NCBI RefSeq assembly: GCF_020880995.1
Contig: NZ_JAJISD010000017.1
Coordinates: forward strand, 21,045 to 85,044
Source of the DNA: Reyranella aquatilis
Lineage (GTDB): Bacteria > Pseudomonadota > Alphaproteobacteria > Reyranellales > Reyranellaceae
Reading direction: 5' to 3'
Length of the DNA stretch: 64,000 bases
The notes beneath the pieces were generated by a model. It was not told the DNA's origin. It saw only the letters and a program-made list of their open reading frames with translations, and did no database searches. Positions 8,584 to 18,620 of the stretch are shown here, one piece after another. Position numbers and translations under genes: made by a program. Position 1 is the stretch's first letter. Each line of letters starts with the position of its first letter.

Positions 8584-10068
8584 ATGGACACGATCATAGC
8601 CCCGGCGCCCCAGAACCGCACAGCCTCTGAACATTTCGACGTGCTGATCGTCGGTGCCGGGCTTTCAGGCATCGGCGCCGCCTGGCATCTGCAGAAGAAC
8701 TGCCCGGGCAAGCGCTACGCCATCCTCGAGGGCCGTGCCGCCAGCGGCGGGACATGGGACCTGTTCCGCTATCCCGGCGTGCGCTCCGACTCCGACATGT
8801 ACACGCTCGGCTACCGGTTCCGGCCCTGGAAGGATCCGAAGGCGATCGCCGACGGTCCCGCGATCCTGAGCTACATCCGCGAGGTCGCGAGCGACAACGG
8901 AATCGACCGGCACATCCGCTACGGCCACCGGGTGATCGGTGCTTCCTGGTCGACACCGGACGCGAAGTGGACGGTCGAGATCGAGCGCGGAGCGGAGCGC
9001 CTGTTCGTCTCCTGCGGCTTCCTCTGGATGTGCAGCGGCTACTACCGGTACGAGGCAGGGTACCTGCCGGAGTTTCCCGGCATCGATTCCTTCAAGGGGC
9101 GGGTCGTGCATCCGCAGCACTGGCCGCAGGATCTCGACTATGCCGGCAAGAAGGTGGTGGTGATCGGCAGTGGCGCCACCGCCGTGACGGTCGTGCCGTC
9201 GATGGCCGAAACCGCGGCCCACGTCACCATGCTGCAGCGCTCGCCCACCTACGTCGTGGCGCGGCCGGCGCAGGATCCGATCGCCAACAAGCTGCGGCGT
9301 CGGTTGCCGCTCAAGCTCGCCTACATGCTGACGCGCTGGAAGAACGTCCTGCTCGGCATGTATTTCTACCAGATGTGCAAGCGCAAGCCGGAGAAGGTGA
9401 AGAGCCTGATCCTGGGCGGCGTGCGCCAGATGCTGGGACCGGACTACGATGTCGCGACCCACTTCACGCCGAAATACAATCCCTGGGACCAGAGGCTCTG
9501 CCTGGTGCCGGACGCCGATCTGTTCCGCGCCATCCGCAAGAAGAAGGCCTCGGTCGTGACCGACACGATCGAGACGTTCACGGAAAAGGGCATCCGGCTG
9601 AAGTCGGGGGCCGAGCTGGAGGCCGACGTGGTCGTGACGGCGACCGGCCTCGTGGTACAGCCGCTGGGGGGCGCGAAGCTCGTAGTCGACGGCAAGCCGG
9701 TCAAACCGTCGGACACCATGATCTACAAGGGCATGATGTATTCCGACGTCCCGAATCTCGCGTCTGTCTTCGGCTACACCAATGCTTCGTGGACGCTGAA
9801 GGCCGACCTCGTCTGCGAATATGTCTGCCGGCTGCTGAACTACATGGACCGCAAGGGCTTCAGGCAGGCGACACCGCACAACAGCGATCCGACGCTTAGG
9901 GAAGAGCCATGGGTCAATTTCTCCTCCGGTTACATCCAGCGCGCGCTGCCGCATCAGCCCAAGCAGGGCAGCAAGCGGCCGTGGAAGCTCTACCAGAACT
10001 ACGTGCTCGACCTCTTGACCCTGCGCCACGGCTCCGTGCGTGACCGGGCGATGGTCTTCACCAAGTAG
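8584..10068 (+). CDS. Flavin-containing monooxygenase (Baeyer-Villiger type)
   Basis: 494 residues. Two dinucleotide-binding motifs are visible: FAD-binding VLIVGAGLSGIG near residues 20-31 and NADPH-binding VVVIGSGATAVT near 195. Between them lies FKGRVVHPQHWP, which matches the Baeyer-Villiger fingerprint FxGxxxHxxxWP. The closest named group is the EthA-like class of monooxygenases, which oxygenate ketones or sulfur compounds using NADPH and O2; the actual substrate is unknown. No signal peptide. The next gene starts directly after the stop codon, with no spacer, so this and the MHS transporter form an operon. Confidence 0.85.
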   Translation: MDTIIAPAPQNRTASEHFDVLIVGAGLSGIGAAWHLQKNCPGKRYAILEGRAASGGTWDLFRYPGVRSDSDMYTLGYRFRPWKDPKAIADGPAILSYIREVASDNGIDRHIRYGHRVIGASWSTPDAKWTVEIERGAERLFVSCGFLWMCSGYYRYEAGYLPEFPGIDSFKGRVVHPQHWPQDLDYAGKKVVVIGSGATAVTVVPSMAETAAHVTMLQRSPTYVVARPAQDPIANKLRRRLPLKLAYMLTRWKNVLLGMYFYQMCKRKPEKVKSLILGGVRQMLGPDYDVATHFTPKYNPWDQRLCLVPDADLFRAIRKKKASVVTDTIETFTEKGIRLKSGAELEADVVVTATGLVVQPLGGAKLVVDGKPVKPSDTMIYKGMMYSDVPNLASVFGYTNASWTLKADLVCEYVCRLLNYMDRKGFRQATPHNSDPTLREEPWVNFSSGYIQRALPHQPKQGSKRPWKLYQNYVLDLLTLRHGSVRDRAMVFTK

Positions 10069-11334
10069 ATGGGCGAGCAGGTCAACTCGCCGGCCCGCAT
10101 CCTGACGGCCAGTCTCGTCGGAACGACCATCGAGTTCTTCGACTTCTACATCTTCGCGACGGCGGCGGTGCTGGTCTTCCCGCACCTGTTCTTCCCGACC
10201 AGCGACCCGACCTCGGCCGTCCTGCAGTCGTTCGCCACCTTCTCGATCGCCTTCTTTGCGCGGCCGCTGGGCGCGGCGGTCTTCGGCCACTACGGCGATC
10301 GCATCGGCCGCAAGGCCACGCTCGTCGCCGCCCTCATGACGATGGGGCTGTCGACCGTGATGATCGGCTTCCTGCCGGGCTACGATACGGTCGGAGTCTT
10401 CGCGCCGCTGCTGCTGGCGATTTGCCGTTTCGGCCAGGGTCTGGGACTGGGCGGCGAATGGGGCGGGGCGGTCCTGCTGGCGACCGAGAATGCGCCACCG
10501 CACCGGCGCAGCTGGTACGCCATGTTTCCCCAGTTGGGAGCGCCGCTCGGCTTCGTCCTGTCGGCGACCTCCTTTCTCCTGCTGACGGAAACTCTGACCA
10601 ACGAACAGTTCCTGAGCTGGGGATGGCGCATCCCGTTCGTGTCCAGCCTGCTTCTGGTGCTGCTCGGCCTGTATGTCCGGCTCAAGATCACCGAGACACC
10701 CGAGTTCCAGAAGGCCGTGGACACCGAGGCGCGGGTCGCCGTGCCGATCCTCGACCTGCTGCGCTCGCACAAGCGCGCACTGCTCCTCGGCACGCTGGTC
10801 GCGCTCGCGACCTTCGTCCTGTTCTATCTGATGACGGTGTTCTCGCTGAGCTGGGCCACCAGCAAGCTCGGCTATTCGCGCGAGCGCTACCTGGAGATTC
10901 AGCTGATCGGCGTGGCCTTCTTCGCCGCAACCATTCCGCTGGCAGCCTGGCTGAGCGACCGGTACGGCCGGCGCACTGTGCTCCTGATCGCCACCGCCTG
11001 CACCGGCGTGTTCGGCCTTTTCTTCGAACCGCTGCTCGCCTCTGGCCTTGCCGGCGCGCTGGCCTTCAACATCGTCGGTCTCGCCCTGATGGGCTTCAAC
11101 TACGGGCCGATCGGCGCGGCGCTGGCATCGCCGTTTCCGGTCTCCGTGCGCTATAGCGGCGCCTCGATGACCTTCAACCTCGCCGGCATATTCGGGGCGT
11201 CGCTGGCGCCCTACATCGCGACCTGGCTGGCGCTGAACTTCTCGCTGGCCTGGGTGGGCTACTACCTGCTGGCGGCCTGTCTGCTCACGCTGGCGGCCAT
11301 GGTGATCAGCCGGGACGCCGAGCTGTCCTCCTGA
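10069..11334 (+). CDS. MFS transporter, metabolite:H+ symporter (MHS) family
   Basis: 421 residues, about 12 membrane helices. MHS-family features: TTIEFFDFYIFATAAVLVF in helix 1, FGHYGDRIGRKATL in the first cytoplasmic loop and RFGQGLGLGGEWGGAVLLA in helix 4. Members (ShiA, ProP, KgtP types) import organic acids or zwitterions with protons. The start ATG immediately follows the TAG of the monooxygenase gene, so it likely imports that enzyme's substrate or a related metabolite (inference). Confidence 0.87.
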   Translation: MGEQVNSPARILTASLVGTTIEFFDFYIFATAAVLVFPHLFFPTSDPTSAVLQSFATFSIAFFARPLGAAVFGHYGDRIGRKATLVAALMTMGLSTVMIGFLPGYDTVGVFAPLLLAICRFGQGLGLGGEWGGAVLLATENAPPHRRSWYAMFPQLGAPLGFVLSATSFLLLTETLTNEQFLSWGWRIPFVSSLLLVLLGLYVRLKITETPEFQKAVDTEARVAVPILDLLRSHKRALLLGTLVALATFVLFYLMTVFSLSWATSKLGYSRERYLEIQLIGVAFFAATIPLAAWLSDRYGRRTVLLIATACTGVFGLFFEPLLASGLAGALAFNIVGLALMGFNYGPIGAALASPFPVSVRYSGASMTFNLAGIFGASLAPYIATWLALNFSLAWVGYYLLAACLLTLAAMVISRDAELSS

Positions 11335-11349
11335 GCCGGGCGGCGGCCA

Positions 11350-12129
11350 TCAGGTGAAGGAGACCGTGACCGAACCGAACGGGCCGAATTCGGCCACGTA
11401 GGTTTCGCCGGGCTTTGGCGCCAGCATCCCGGTGAGGGTGCCGGTGCTCACCATCTGGCCTTCCTTCATGCCGACGCCGGTGCGCGACAGTTCGTTGGCG
11501 AGCCAGGTGAGCGGCACCATCGGATGGTCGAGTGCAGCTGCGGCCGTGCCCTTACGGCGCAGGCGGCCGTTGGACGACAGCGTCGCCTCCTGGCCGGGGA
11601 TGTCGAGGTTGCGCCAGTCGTCGATGGCCGGGCCATAGACAATCGTACCTGAGCCGGCACCATCGGCCAGGATGGCCGGCAGCGGCGGGAACGACGCGTC
11701 GTGGATGAAGCGGCACTCGGCCAGTTCGAGGCCGGGGTGCAGCGACGCCACCGCGTCGGTCACTTCCTCGACGCTGTACGGCTCGTCGCGCGGCGGCAGA
11801 TCGCGGCCCAGCTTCGCCTGGTACTCGACCTCGGGGATAGGGCTTGCAAGCGTTGCATGCACGGCGCTGTGTGGCGTTTCTTTCAGGAAATAGACGCGGC
11901 CGTAGATCGGCGAATCGGTCCGCAGCGCCTTCTGCATCTCCTCCTTCATAGCCGCGATCTTCCAGCCCAGCACCGGCCAGCCCAGCTCCTCGGCGACCAT
12001 GCCGGCGATCCGGTAGGCCGTCGCGTTGTCCCGCGGCACGAGATGCGGTGCGAGACCGCTCTGGCTGCGACGCTCGCGGCGAAGCGTGGCGAGGAGGCGG
12101 GCGAGTTCCCGTTGCGCTGACATGTCCAT
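11350..12129 (-). CDS. 2-keto-4-pentenoate hydratase / fumarylacetoacetate hydrolase family protein
   Basis: 259 residues, matching the MhpD-like hydratase and 4-oxalocrotonate decarboxylase group of the FAH fold: AYRIAGMVAEELGWPVLGWK at the N-terminus, a metal-site region with PEVEYQAKLGRDL, then a hydrophobic core ending in STGTLTGMLAPKPGETY. The family hydrates or decarboxylates 2-oxo-enoic acids late in aromatic meta-cleavage pathways. No other meta-cleavage gene lies nearby, so a different 2-oxo acid is possible. ATG 12129 has AAGGA about seven bases upstream. It is divergent from the PEP-mutase copy 2 gene with only 33 bases between starts. Confidence 0.82.
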   Translation of the reverse strand: MDMSAQRELARLLATLRRERRSQSGLAPHLVPRDNATAYRIAGMVAEELGWPVLGWKIAAMKEEMQKALRTDSPIYGRVYFLKETPHSAVHATLASPIPEVEYQAKLGRDLPPRDEPYSVEEVTDAVASLHPGLELAECRFIHDASFPPLPAILADGAGSGTIVYGPAIDDWRNLDIPGQEATLSSNGRLRRKGTAAAALDHPMVPLTWLANELSRTGVGMKEGQMVSTGTLTGMLAPKPGETYVAEFGPFGSVTVSFT

Positions 12130-12162
12130 CGGTGTTCCTTAGCAGAAAGCGGAGGACACGAA

Positions 12163-12978
12163 ATGCGGACGCAGGCGGAAAAGGGACAGGCGTTTCGCGA
12201 GCTGCACGAGCGGCCCGGCCTGTTGCTGCTGCCCAACCCCTGGGATGCCGGCACGGCCAAGCTGCTGCAGTCGCTGGGCTTCGAGGCGCTGGCGACCACC
12301 AGCCTCGGCATGTCCAATGCGCTGGGCCGCGTCGACGGCGACAATGCGGTCAATCGCGACGAGCTGATCGAGAATTGCCGGGTCATCGCCGGCGCGACCG
12401 ACCTGCCGGTGAATGCCGATCTCGAGAACGGCTACGCCGACGATCCGAAGGAAGCCGCCACCATTCTGCGCGATGCGGCGGCCGTTGGCATCGTCGGCGG
12501 TTCGATCGAGGACTGGAGCGGCGAGAAGATCTACGACTTCAACCACGCGGTGGAGCGCGTGGCAGCGGGCGCCGAGATGGCGCGCTCGCTGTCCGTGCCA
12601 TTCACCTTTACCGCGCGCGCGGAGAATCTGATCCGCGGCGTCAAGGACCTCGACGACACGATCCGCCGGCTGCAGGCTTTCGAGAAGGCGGGCGCCGACG
12701 TGCTCTACGCCCCGGGCCTGCGCGATCTCGCGACCATGCGCACCGTGGCATCGGCGGTGACGAAGCCGCTGAACGTCGTGATGAGTGCCGGCGATCCCGA
12801 CCTCACGGCCGAGCAGATCGCGGCGACAGGCGTGAAGCGGATCAGCGTCGGCGGCGCGCTGTCGCGACTGGCGCTGGCCGCCTTCATGAAGGGCGCGACC
12901 GACATGAAGGCGGGCAGCTTCTGGTGGATGCGCGACACGATACCGACCAGCGACCTCAAGAAGGTGTTCGGGACCTGA
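12163..12978 (+). CDS. Isocitrate lyase/PEP mutase family protein (copy 2)
   Basis: 271-residue TIM-barrel protein paralogous to the one at 4911-5735. Both begin with an EK..FR.LH segment and NPWDAG. Here the Mg-site region reads PVNADLENGYADDPKEA, followed by VGIVGGSIEDWSG and FTARAENLI. No KKCGH motif is present. The active-site lid differs from copy 1 (LGMSNALGRVDGDNAVNRDE versus SGAKAGVLGKRDGKVTREE), which suggests a different substrate. GGAGG lies about seven bases before ATG 12163. The stop overlaps the start of the MarR gene (TGATG), so the regulator is translationally coupled to it. Confidence 0.82.
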   Translation: MRTQAEKGQAFRELHERPGLLLLPNPWDAGTAKLLQSLGFEALATTSLGMSNALGRVDGDNAVNRDELIENCRVIAGATDLPVNADLENGYADDPKEAATILRDAAAVGIVGGSIEDWSGEKIYDFNHAVERVAAGAEMARSLSVPFTFTARAENLIRGVKDLDDTIRRLQAFEKAGADVLYAPGLRDLATMRTVASAVTKPLNVVMSAGDPDLTAEQIAATGVKRISVGGALSRLALAAFMKGATDMKAGSFWWMRDTIPTSDLKKVFGT

Positions 12979-13460
12979 TGGTGCGGAAGACAAGGCATGG
13001 CTCTCCAATCCCCGAAGCCGGCAAAGGCAAGCGGGGCCCCGAAGGTCACCTGGGTTACCTTCTGCGGCAGGCCCACGCGGCAGTGCGGGCGGCCATGGAG
13101 AAGGCTCTGGCCGACCTCGACGTGACGCCGCCCCAGTTCGCCGTGCTGACCATGGTCGTGAACTATCCCGGTATCTCTGGCGCGGAGCTTGCTAGGCTGA
13201 CCTTCCTGACGCCGCAGACGATCAACGTGATCGTCCGCAATCTGGTCAGGGCCGGGCATGTGGAGAAGACGGCCGACGCCACGCACGGCCGCATCCTGCG
13301 CCTGCATGCGACCGCCAGCGGGGAATCCCTGCTGAAGCGCTGCCGGACGCGGGTCATGGGGGTCGAGGGGCGGCTGGCGGGGTTGCTGGGACGGGACGAG
13401 GAGCGGGTGGTGCGGGGATGGCTTGCCGCGGTTGGCGAGAAATTGACCGAAGAACGCTGA
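12978..13460 (+). CDS. MarR family transcriptional regulator
   Basis: 160 residues with a winged helix-turn-helix. Seen: GYLLRQAHAAVRAAMEKAL (dimerisation helix), TPPQFAVLTMVVNYPGISGA, LARLTFLTPQTINVIVRNLV (recognition helix), then the wing around HGRILRLHATASG. MarR proteins usually repress neighbouring catabolic or efflux genes and release DNA on binding a small ligand. The ATG overlaps the preceding PEP-mutase stop by one base. The 33-base divergent gap at 12130-12162 and the region ahead of the AEP importer are candidate targets (inference). Confidence 0.88.
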   Translation: MVRKTRHGSPIPEAGKGKRGPEGHLGYLLRQAHAAVRAAMEKALADLDVTPPQFAVLTMVVNYPGISGAELARLTFLTPQTINVIVRNLVRAGHVEKTADATHGRILRLHATASGESLLKRCRTRVMGVEGRLAGLLGRDEERVVRGWLAAVGEKLTEER

Positions 13461-13479
13461 GTGCACCGCGCGCCGACTG

Positions 13480-13497
13480 TTGTAACATAAGGGTCAC
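13480..13497 (+). promoter_or_regulatory. Weak Pho-box-like direct repeat
   Basis: Two 7-base units, TTGTAAC and GGGTCAC, separated by ATAA, give the 11-base period of PhoB boxes (consensus unit CTGTCAT/C). Matches are only about four and five of seven positions. It lies some 55 bases before the AEP-binding protein gene, where phosphate control would make sense. This is suggestive only. Confidence 0.25.
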
Positions 13498-13552
13498 GAA
13501 TGGCCTGTAGCTGCAGGCGTTCGACAGGGGCTGAACAGGGGGACTTCAACAA

Positions 13553-14599
13553 ATGATCGATCGGACCATCTTCAGGCGCGCCACGCTGGCGGGCGCCGCC
13601 GCTCTCGCGATGTTCGGCCTGGCATCGCCGGCCTTCGCGCAGAAGACCAAGCTGACCGTCTACACGGCGCTCGAAAACGACCAGCTCGATCCGTTCAAGA
13701 AGGCCTTCGAGGCCGACAACCCCACCATCGAGATCGCCTGGGTGCGCGATTCGACGGGTGTCGTTGCGGCCAAGCTGATGGCCGAGAAGGACAATCCCCG
13801 GGCCGACATCATCTGGGGCCTCGCCGCCTCCAACGTCGGCCTGATGGCCTCGATGGGCATGCTCGAGCCCTATACGCCGGCCGGTGCGACCGCGCTCAAC
13901 CCGATGTTCCTGAGCGGCAAGACGCCCCAGACCTGGGTCGGCATGGACGCCTATCTGTCGCTGGTCTGCTTCAATACGGCCGAGGGCAAGAAGAACAACA
14001 AGCCGGTTCCGACCAGCTGGGCCGACCTGATCAAGCCGGAGTACAAGGATTCGATCGTGATGCCGAACCCGGCTTCGTCCGGCACCGGCTACCTGACGGT
14101 CGCTGCCTGGCTGCAGATCATGGGCGAGGAAGCGGGCTGGAAGTACATGGACGCGCTCCATCAGAACATCGCCCAGTACATCCATTCGGGTTCTGCGCCC
14201 TGCGTCCAGGCCGCCAAGGGCGAGCGCCTGATCGGCATCGGTCTCGACACGCGCGGTGCTTCGGAAAAGACCAAGGGCGCTCCGCTCGAACTGGTGATCC
14301 CCAAGGAGGGCTTGGGCTGGGAACTCGAGGTGACCGCCATCGTCAAGGGCACCAAGAACCTCGAGGCGGCCAAGAAGCTCGCCGACTGGGCGGCCTCCAA
14401 GAAGGCCAACGAGCTCTACGCCAAGACCTATCCGATCGTGGCCTATCCGGGCGTCGCGATCACGCCGCCGAACTATCCGCCGAATCTCGAGAAGGTGATG
14501 GTGAAGAACGACGTCGAGTGGATGGCAAAGAACCGCGACCGCATCCTGGCGGAGTGGACCAAGCGCTACGACGGCAAGTCGGCACCGAAGGCCAAGTAA
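13553..14599 (+). CDS. phnS: 2-aminoethylphosphonate ABC transporter, periplasmic binding protein
   Basis: 348 residues with a signal peptide (hydrophobic LAGAAALAMFGLASPAFAQ, cleavage about residue 29). The mature part is a family-1 solute-binding fold of the iron/AEP type: KLTVYTALENDQLDPFKKAF, DIIWGLAASNVGLMASMGML, MPNPASSGTGYLTVAAWLQI and KTYPIVAYPGV. This matches the PhnS2-type AEP-binding proteins that accompany the PhnT2/PhnU2 importer, and the next two genes are that ATPase and permease. AGGGGG about 12 bases before ATG 13553 is a plausible but distant ribosome-binding site. Ferric-iron-binding proteins share the fold, but the gene set argues for AEP. Confidence 0.82.
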   Translation: MIDRTIFRRATLAGAAALAMFGLASPAFAQKTKLTVYTALENDQLDPFKKAFEADNPTIEIAWVRDSTGVVAAKLMAEKDNPRADIIWGLAASNVGLMASMGMLEPYTPAGATALNPMFLSGKTPQTWVGMDAYLSLVCFNTAEGKKNNKPVPTSWADLIKPEYKDSIVMPNPASSGTGYLTVAAWLQIMGEEAGWKYMDALHQNIAQYIHSGSAPCVQAAKGERLIGIGLDTRGASEKTKGAPLELVIPKEGLGWELEVTAIVKGTKNLEAAKKLADWAASKKANELYAKTYPIVAYPGVAITPPNYPPNLEKVMVKNDVEWMAKNRDRILAEWTKRYDGKSAPKAK

Positions 14600-14625
14600 C
14601 GCCAAACGGCATCGATCCTCTGTTG

Positions 14626-14663
14626 TCATCCTGAGCGGGAGCCGCCTGGCCCGCTCAGGATGA
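14626..14663. repeat. Perfect 14-bp inverted repeat (hairpin) between phnS and phnT
   Basis: Left arm TCATCCTGAGCGGG (14626-14639), 10-base loop, right arm CCCGCTCAGGATGA (14650-14663), a perfect match. It lies between the binding-protein and ATPase genes, where REP-like hairpins often stabilise upstream mRNA and lower downstream expression. There is no U-run, so it is not a classic terminator. The core CATCCTGAG also occurs in the large palindrome at 63.6 kb. Confidence 0.8.
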
Positions 14664-14674
14664 TCGTGGCCGCC

Positions 14675-15738
14675 ATGACCTACTATCTCGAAGTCAGAAA
14701 TCTCTCCAAGCGGTTCGGCGATTTCACCGCCCTCCGTGACGTCTCGCTCGACGTCGTCGAGGGTGAGTTCGTCTGCTTCCTCGGCCCCTCGGGCTGCGGC
14801 AAGACCACCTTGCTGCGGAGCATAGCCGGCCTCGACCCGCAGACCTCGGGGACGATCAGCCAGAAGGGCCGGGACATCTCGGCGCTGCCGCCGGCGCAAC
14901 GCGACTTCGGCATCGTGTTCCAGTCCTATGCGCTGTTCCCAAATCTCAGCGTGACCGACAATGTCGGCTACGGGCTGGTAAACCGCCGCCAGAACAAGGG
15001 TGCGATCGCCAAGCGTGTCGCCGAACTTCTGGCGCTGGTCGGCTTGCCCGATGCCGGTCCGAAGTATCCGGCACAGCTCTCCGGCGGCCAGCAGCAGCGC
15101 GTGGCGCTGGCTCGCGCGCTGGCCACGTCGCCGGGCCTGCTGCTGCTCGACGAGCCTCTGTCTGCGCTCGACGCGCGCGTCAGGCTTCGGCTGCGCCATG
15201 AGATAAAGGCGCTGCAGCGAACCTTGGGCGTCACCACCATCATGGTAACGCACGACCAGGAGGAGGCGCTGACCATGGCCGATCGCATCGTGGTCATGAA
15301 CCACGGCGTCATCGAGCAGGTCGGGACGCCGCAGGAGATCTATCGCCGTCCGGCGACCGCCTTCGTGGCCGACTTTGTCGGCTCCATGAACTTCATGGCC
15401 GGCACCCTGGTTGCGCCGGACAGGGTGAAGGTGGCCGGAGTGGACTTCGCCTGTCCTCCGCAGGAGGGCCTTGCACCGGGGCAGAAGGTGAGCCTCTGCA
15501 TCCGGCCCGAGGACGTGCGCGTCCGCGACCTGCCGGCCAACATCGCCAACCGCGTACCGGTCGAAGTGGCGGAGCTGGATTTCGTCGGCGCCTTCTGCCG
15601 CGCGACGCTGAAGGCGCAGGCGGCGGCGGATGTGGCCGTGACGGCCGACTTCTCCAGCAACCTGATCCGCGATCTCGGTGTCGAAATCGGCACGAAGCTC
15701 GACATCGCGCTGCCGCCCGACCGGCTCAGGGTCTTCGC

Positions 15739-15742
<4 letters not shown>
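14675..15742 (+). CDS. phnT: 2-aminoethylphosphonate ABC transporter, ATP-binding protein
   Basis: 355 residues. Complete ABC ATPase: Walker A GPSGCGKTT, Q-loop FQSYALFPNLSV, signature LSGGQQQR, Walker B LLLLDEPLSALD and switch His in VTHDQEEA, followed by a C-terminal TOBE-like regulatory region (residues about 240-355). The pattern is that of PhnT2/FbpC-type importers. The frame is also open from an ATG at 14660, but that codon lies inside the right arm of the inverted repeat, so ATG 14675 (MTYYLEV) is preferred; neither has a strong ribosome-binding site. The stop overlaps the permease start (TTGA). Confidence 0.85.
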
Positions 15743-17427
<1,685 letters not shown>

Positions 17428-17447
17428 TTTCGCGCGAACATCGCGCG

Positions 17448-18620
17448 ATGAAGCAGCTTCGTATTCCCGCCGTCTACATGAGAGGCGGCACCAGCAAGGG
17501 CGTGTTCTTCCAGGCGCGGGACCTGCCGTCTGACCCGGCGGCGCGCGACCGGCTGTTGTTGCGGGTGATCGGCAGCCCGGACCGCTACGGCAAGCACACC
17601 GACGGCATGGGCGGGGCGACGTCTAGCACCAGCAAGGTCGTGATTCTGTCGAAGTCGGATCGTGAAGGCTGCGACGTCGATTATCGCTTCGGCCAGGTCG
17701 CGATCGACGCACCGGTCATCGACTGGTCGGGCAATTGCGGCAATCTCAGCGCCGCCGTTGGGGCCTGCGCCCTCGGCATGGGGCTTGTCGACGGTCCGGC
17801 CGATGGCATTGCGACGGTGCGGATCTGGCAGGCGAATATCGAGAAGGTGATCCTCAATCACGTGCCGATGCAGGGGGGCGAAGTGCTGGAGCTCGGCGAC
17901 TTCGAACTCGACGGTGTGGCCTTTCCGGCGGCTGAGGTGAAGGTCGAGTTCCTCGATCCCGCCGCCGACGAGGAGGGCGGCGGCGGTGCCGGCGGAGGTG
18001 CCATGTTCCCGACCGGCAATCGGATCGACATCCTGGACGTGCAGGGTGTCGGTCGGCTCGAGGCGACGCTGATCAACGCCGGCAATCCGACGATCTTCGT
18101 CGATGCCGCGAGCCTCGGTCTCCAGGGCACCGAGTTGCAGGGCGACGTCAACGGCGACAAGGACTTGCTGAAACGGGTTGAGGCCGTTCGCGCGCTGGGC
18201 GCCGTTGCGATGGGCCTCGTCGCCACGCCGCAGGAGGCGACGGAGAAGCGGCCGCACACGCCCAAGCTTGCCTTCATCGCCAAACCTGCCGCCTACAGAG
18301 CGTCGGACGGCAAGCATCTCGGGGCCGATGCCATCGACCTGCTCGCGCGAATCTTCTCGATGGGCGTGCTTCACCACGCCATGACCGGCACCGGGGCCGT
18401 CGCCATCGCCGCCGCCGCGGCGATCCCGGGCACGATCGTGAGCCGCGTGGCGCCCACCGGCACCGACGGCCGTATCCGCTTCGGACACCCCTCGGGCACG
18501 CTCAGCGTTGGCGCCGAGGCGCGGGAAGACAACGGTCAATGGACCGTCGCCAGGGTCATGATGAGCCGTTCGGCGCGCCGCCTGATGGAAGGCTGGGTGA
18601 CGGTGCCGGGCGAACCATGA
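17448..18620 (+). CDS. PrpF-like isomerase (PrpF / 4-oxalomesaconate tautomerase family)
   Basis: 390 residues of the diaminopimelate-epimerase-like fold found in PrpF and 4-oxalomesaconate tautomerase. Diagnostic segments are IPAVYMRGGTSKGVFF at the start, TDGMGGATSSTSKV, WSGNCGNLSAAVGACAL (with a Cys in the first active-site position), INAGNPTIFVDA and HPSGTLSVGAEA. Known members isomerise double bonds in tricarboxylates such as aconitates or oxalomesaconate. No prpC/prpD/acnD genes are adjacent, so this is not a methylcitrate operon. ATG 17448 lies 20 bases after the permease, and the stop overlaps the next start (ATGA), so it is the first of a coupled pair. Confidence 0.82.
   Translation: MKQLRIPAVYMRGGTSKGVFFQARDLPSDPAARDRLLLRVIGSPDRYGKHTDGMGGATSSTSKVVILSKSDREGCDVDYRFGQVAIDAPVIDWSGNCGNLSAAVGACALGMGLVDGPADGIATVRIWQANIEKVILNHVPMQGGEVLELGDFELDGVAFPAAEVKVEFLDPAADEEGGGGAGGGAMFPTGNRIDILDVQGVGRLEATLINAGNPTIFVDAASLGLQGTELQGDVNGDKDLLKRVEAVRALGAVAMGLVATPQEATEKRPHTPKLAFIAKPAAYRASDGKHLGADAIDLLARIFSMGVLHHAMTGTGAVAIAAAAAIPGTIVSRVAPTGTDGRIRFGHPSGTLSVGAEAREDNGQWTVARVMMSRSARRLMEGWVTVPGEP

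Noticed and set aside
8665..10770. 701-codon open frame on the minus strand
   Set aside because: Antisense to the monooxygenase and MHS transporter genes; no recognisable motif.
14660..14674. Earlier ATG for phnT
   Set aside because: It falls inside the right arm of a perfect hairpin and has no ribosome-binding site; the ATG at 14675 gives the normal N-terminus.
13163..15304. 713-codon open frame on the minus strand
   Set aside because: Antisense to MarR, phnS and phnT, which have clear motifs and start sites; the composition is that of a shadow frame.
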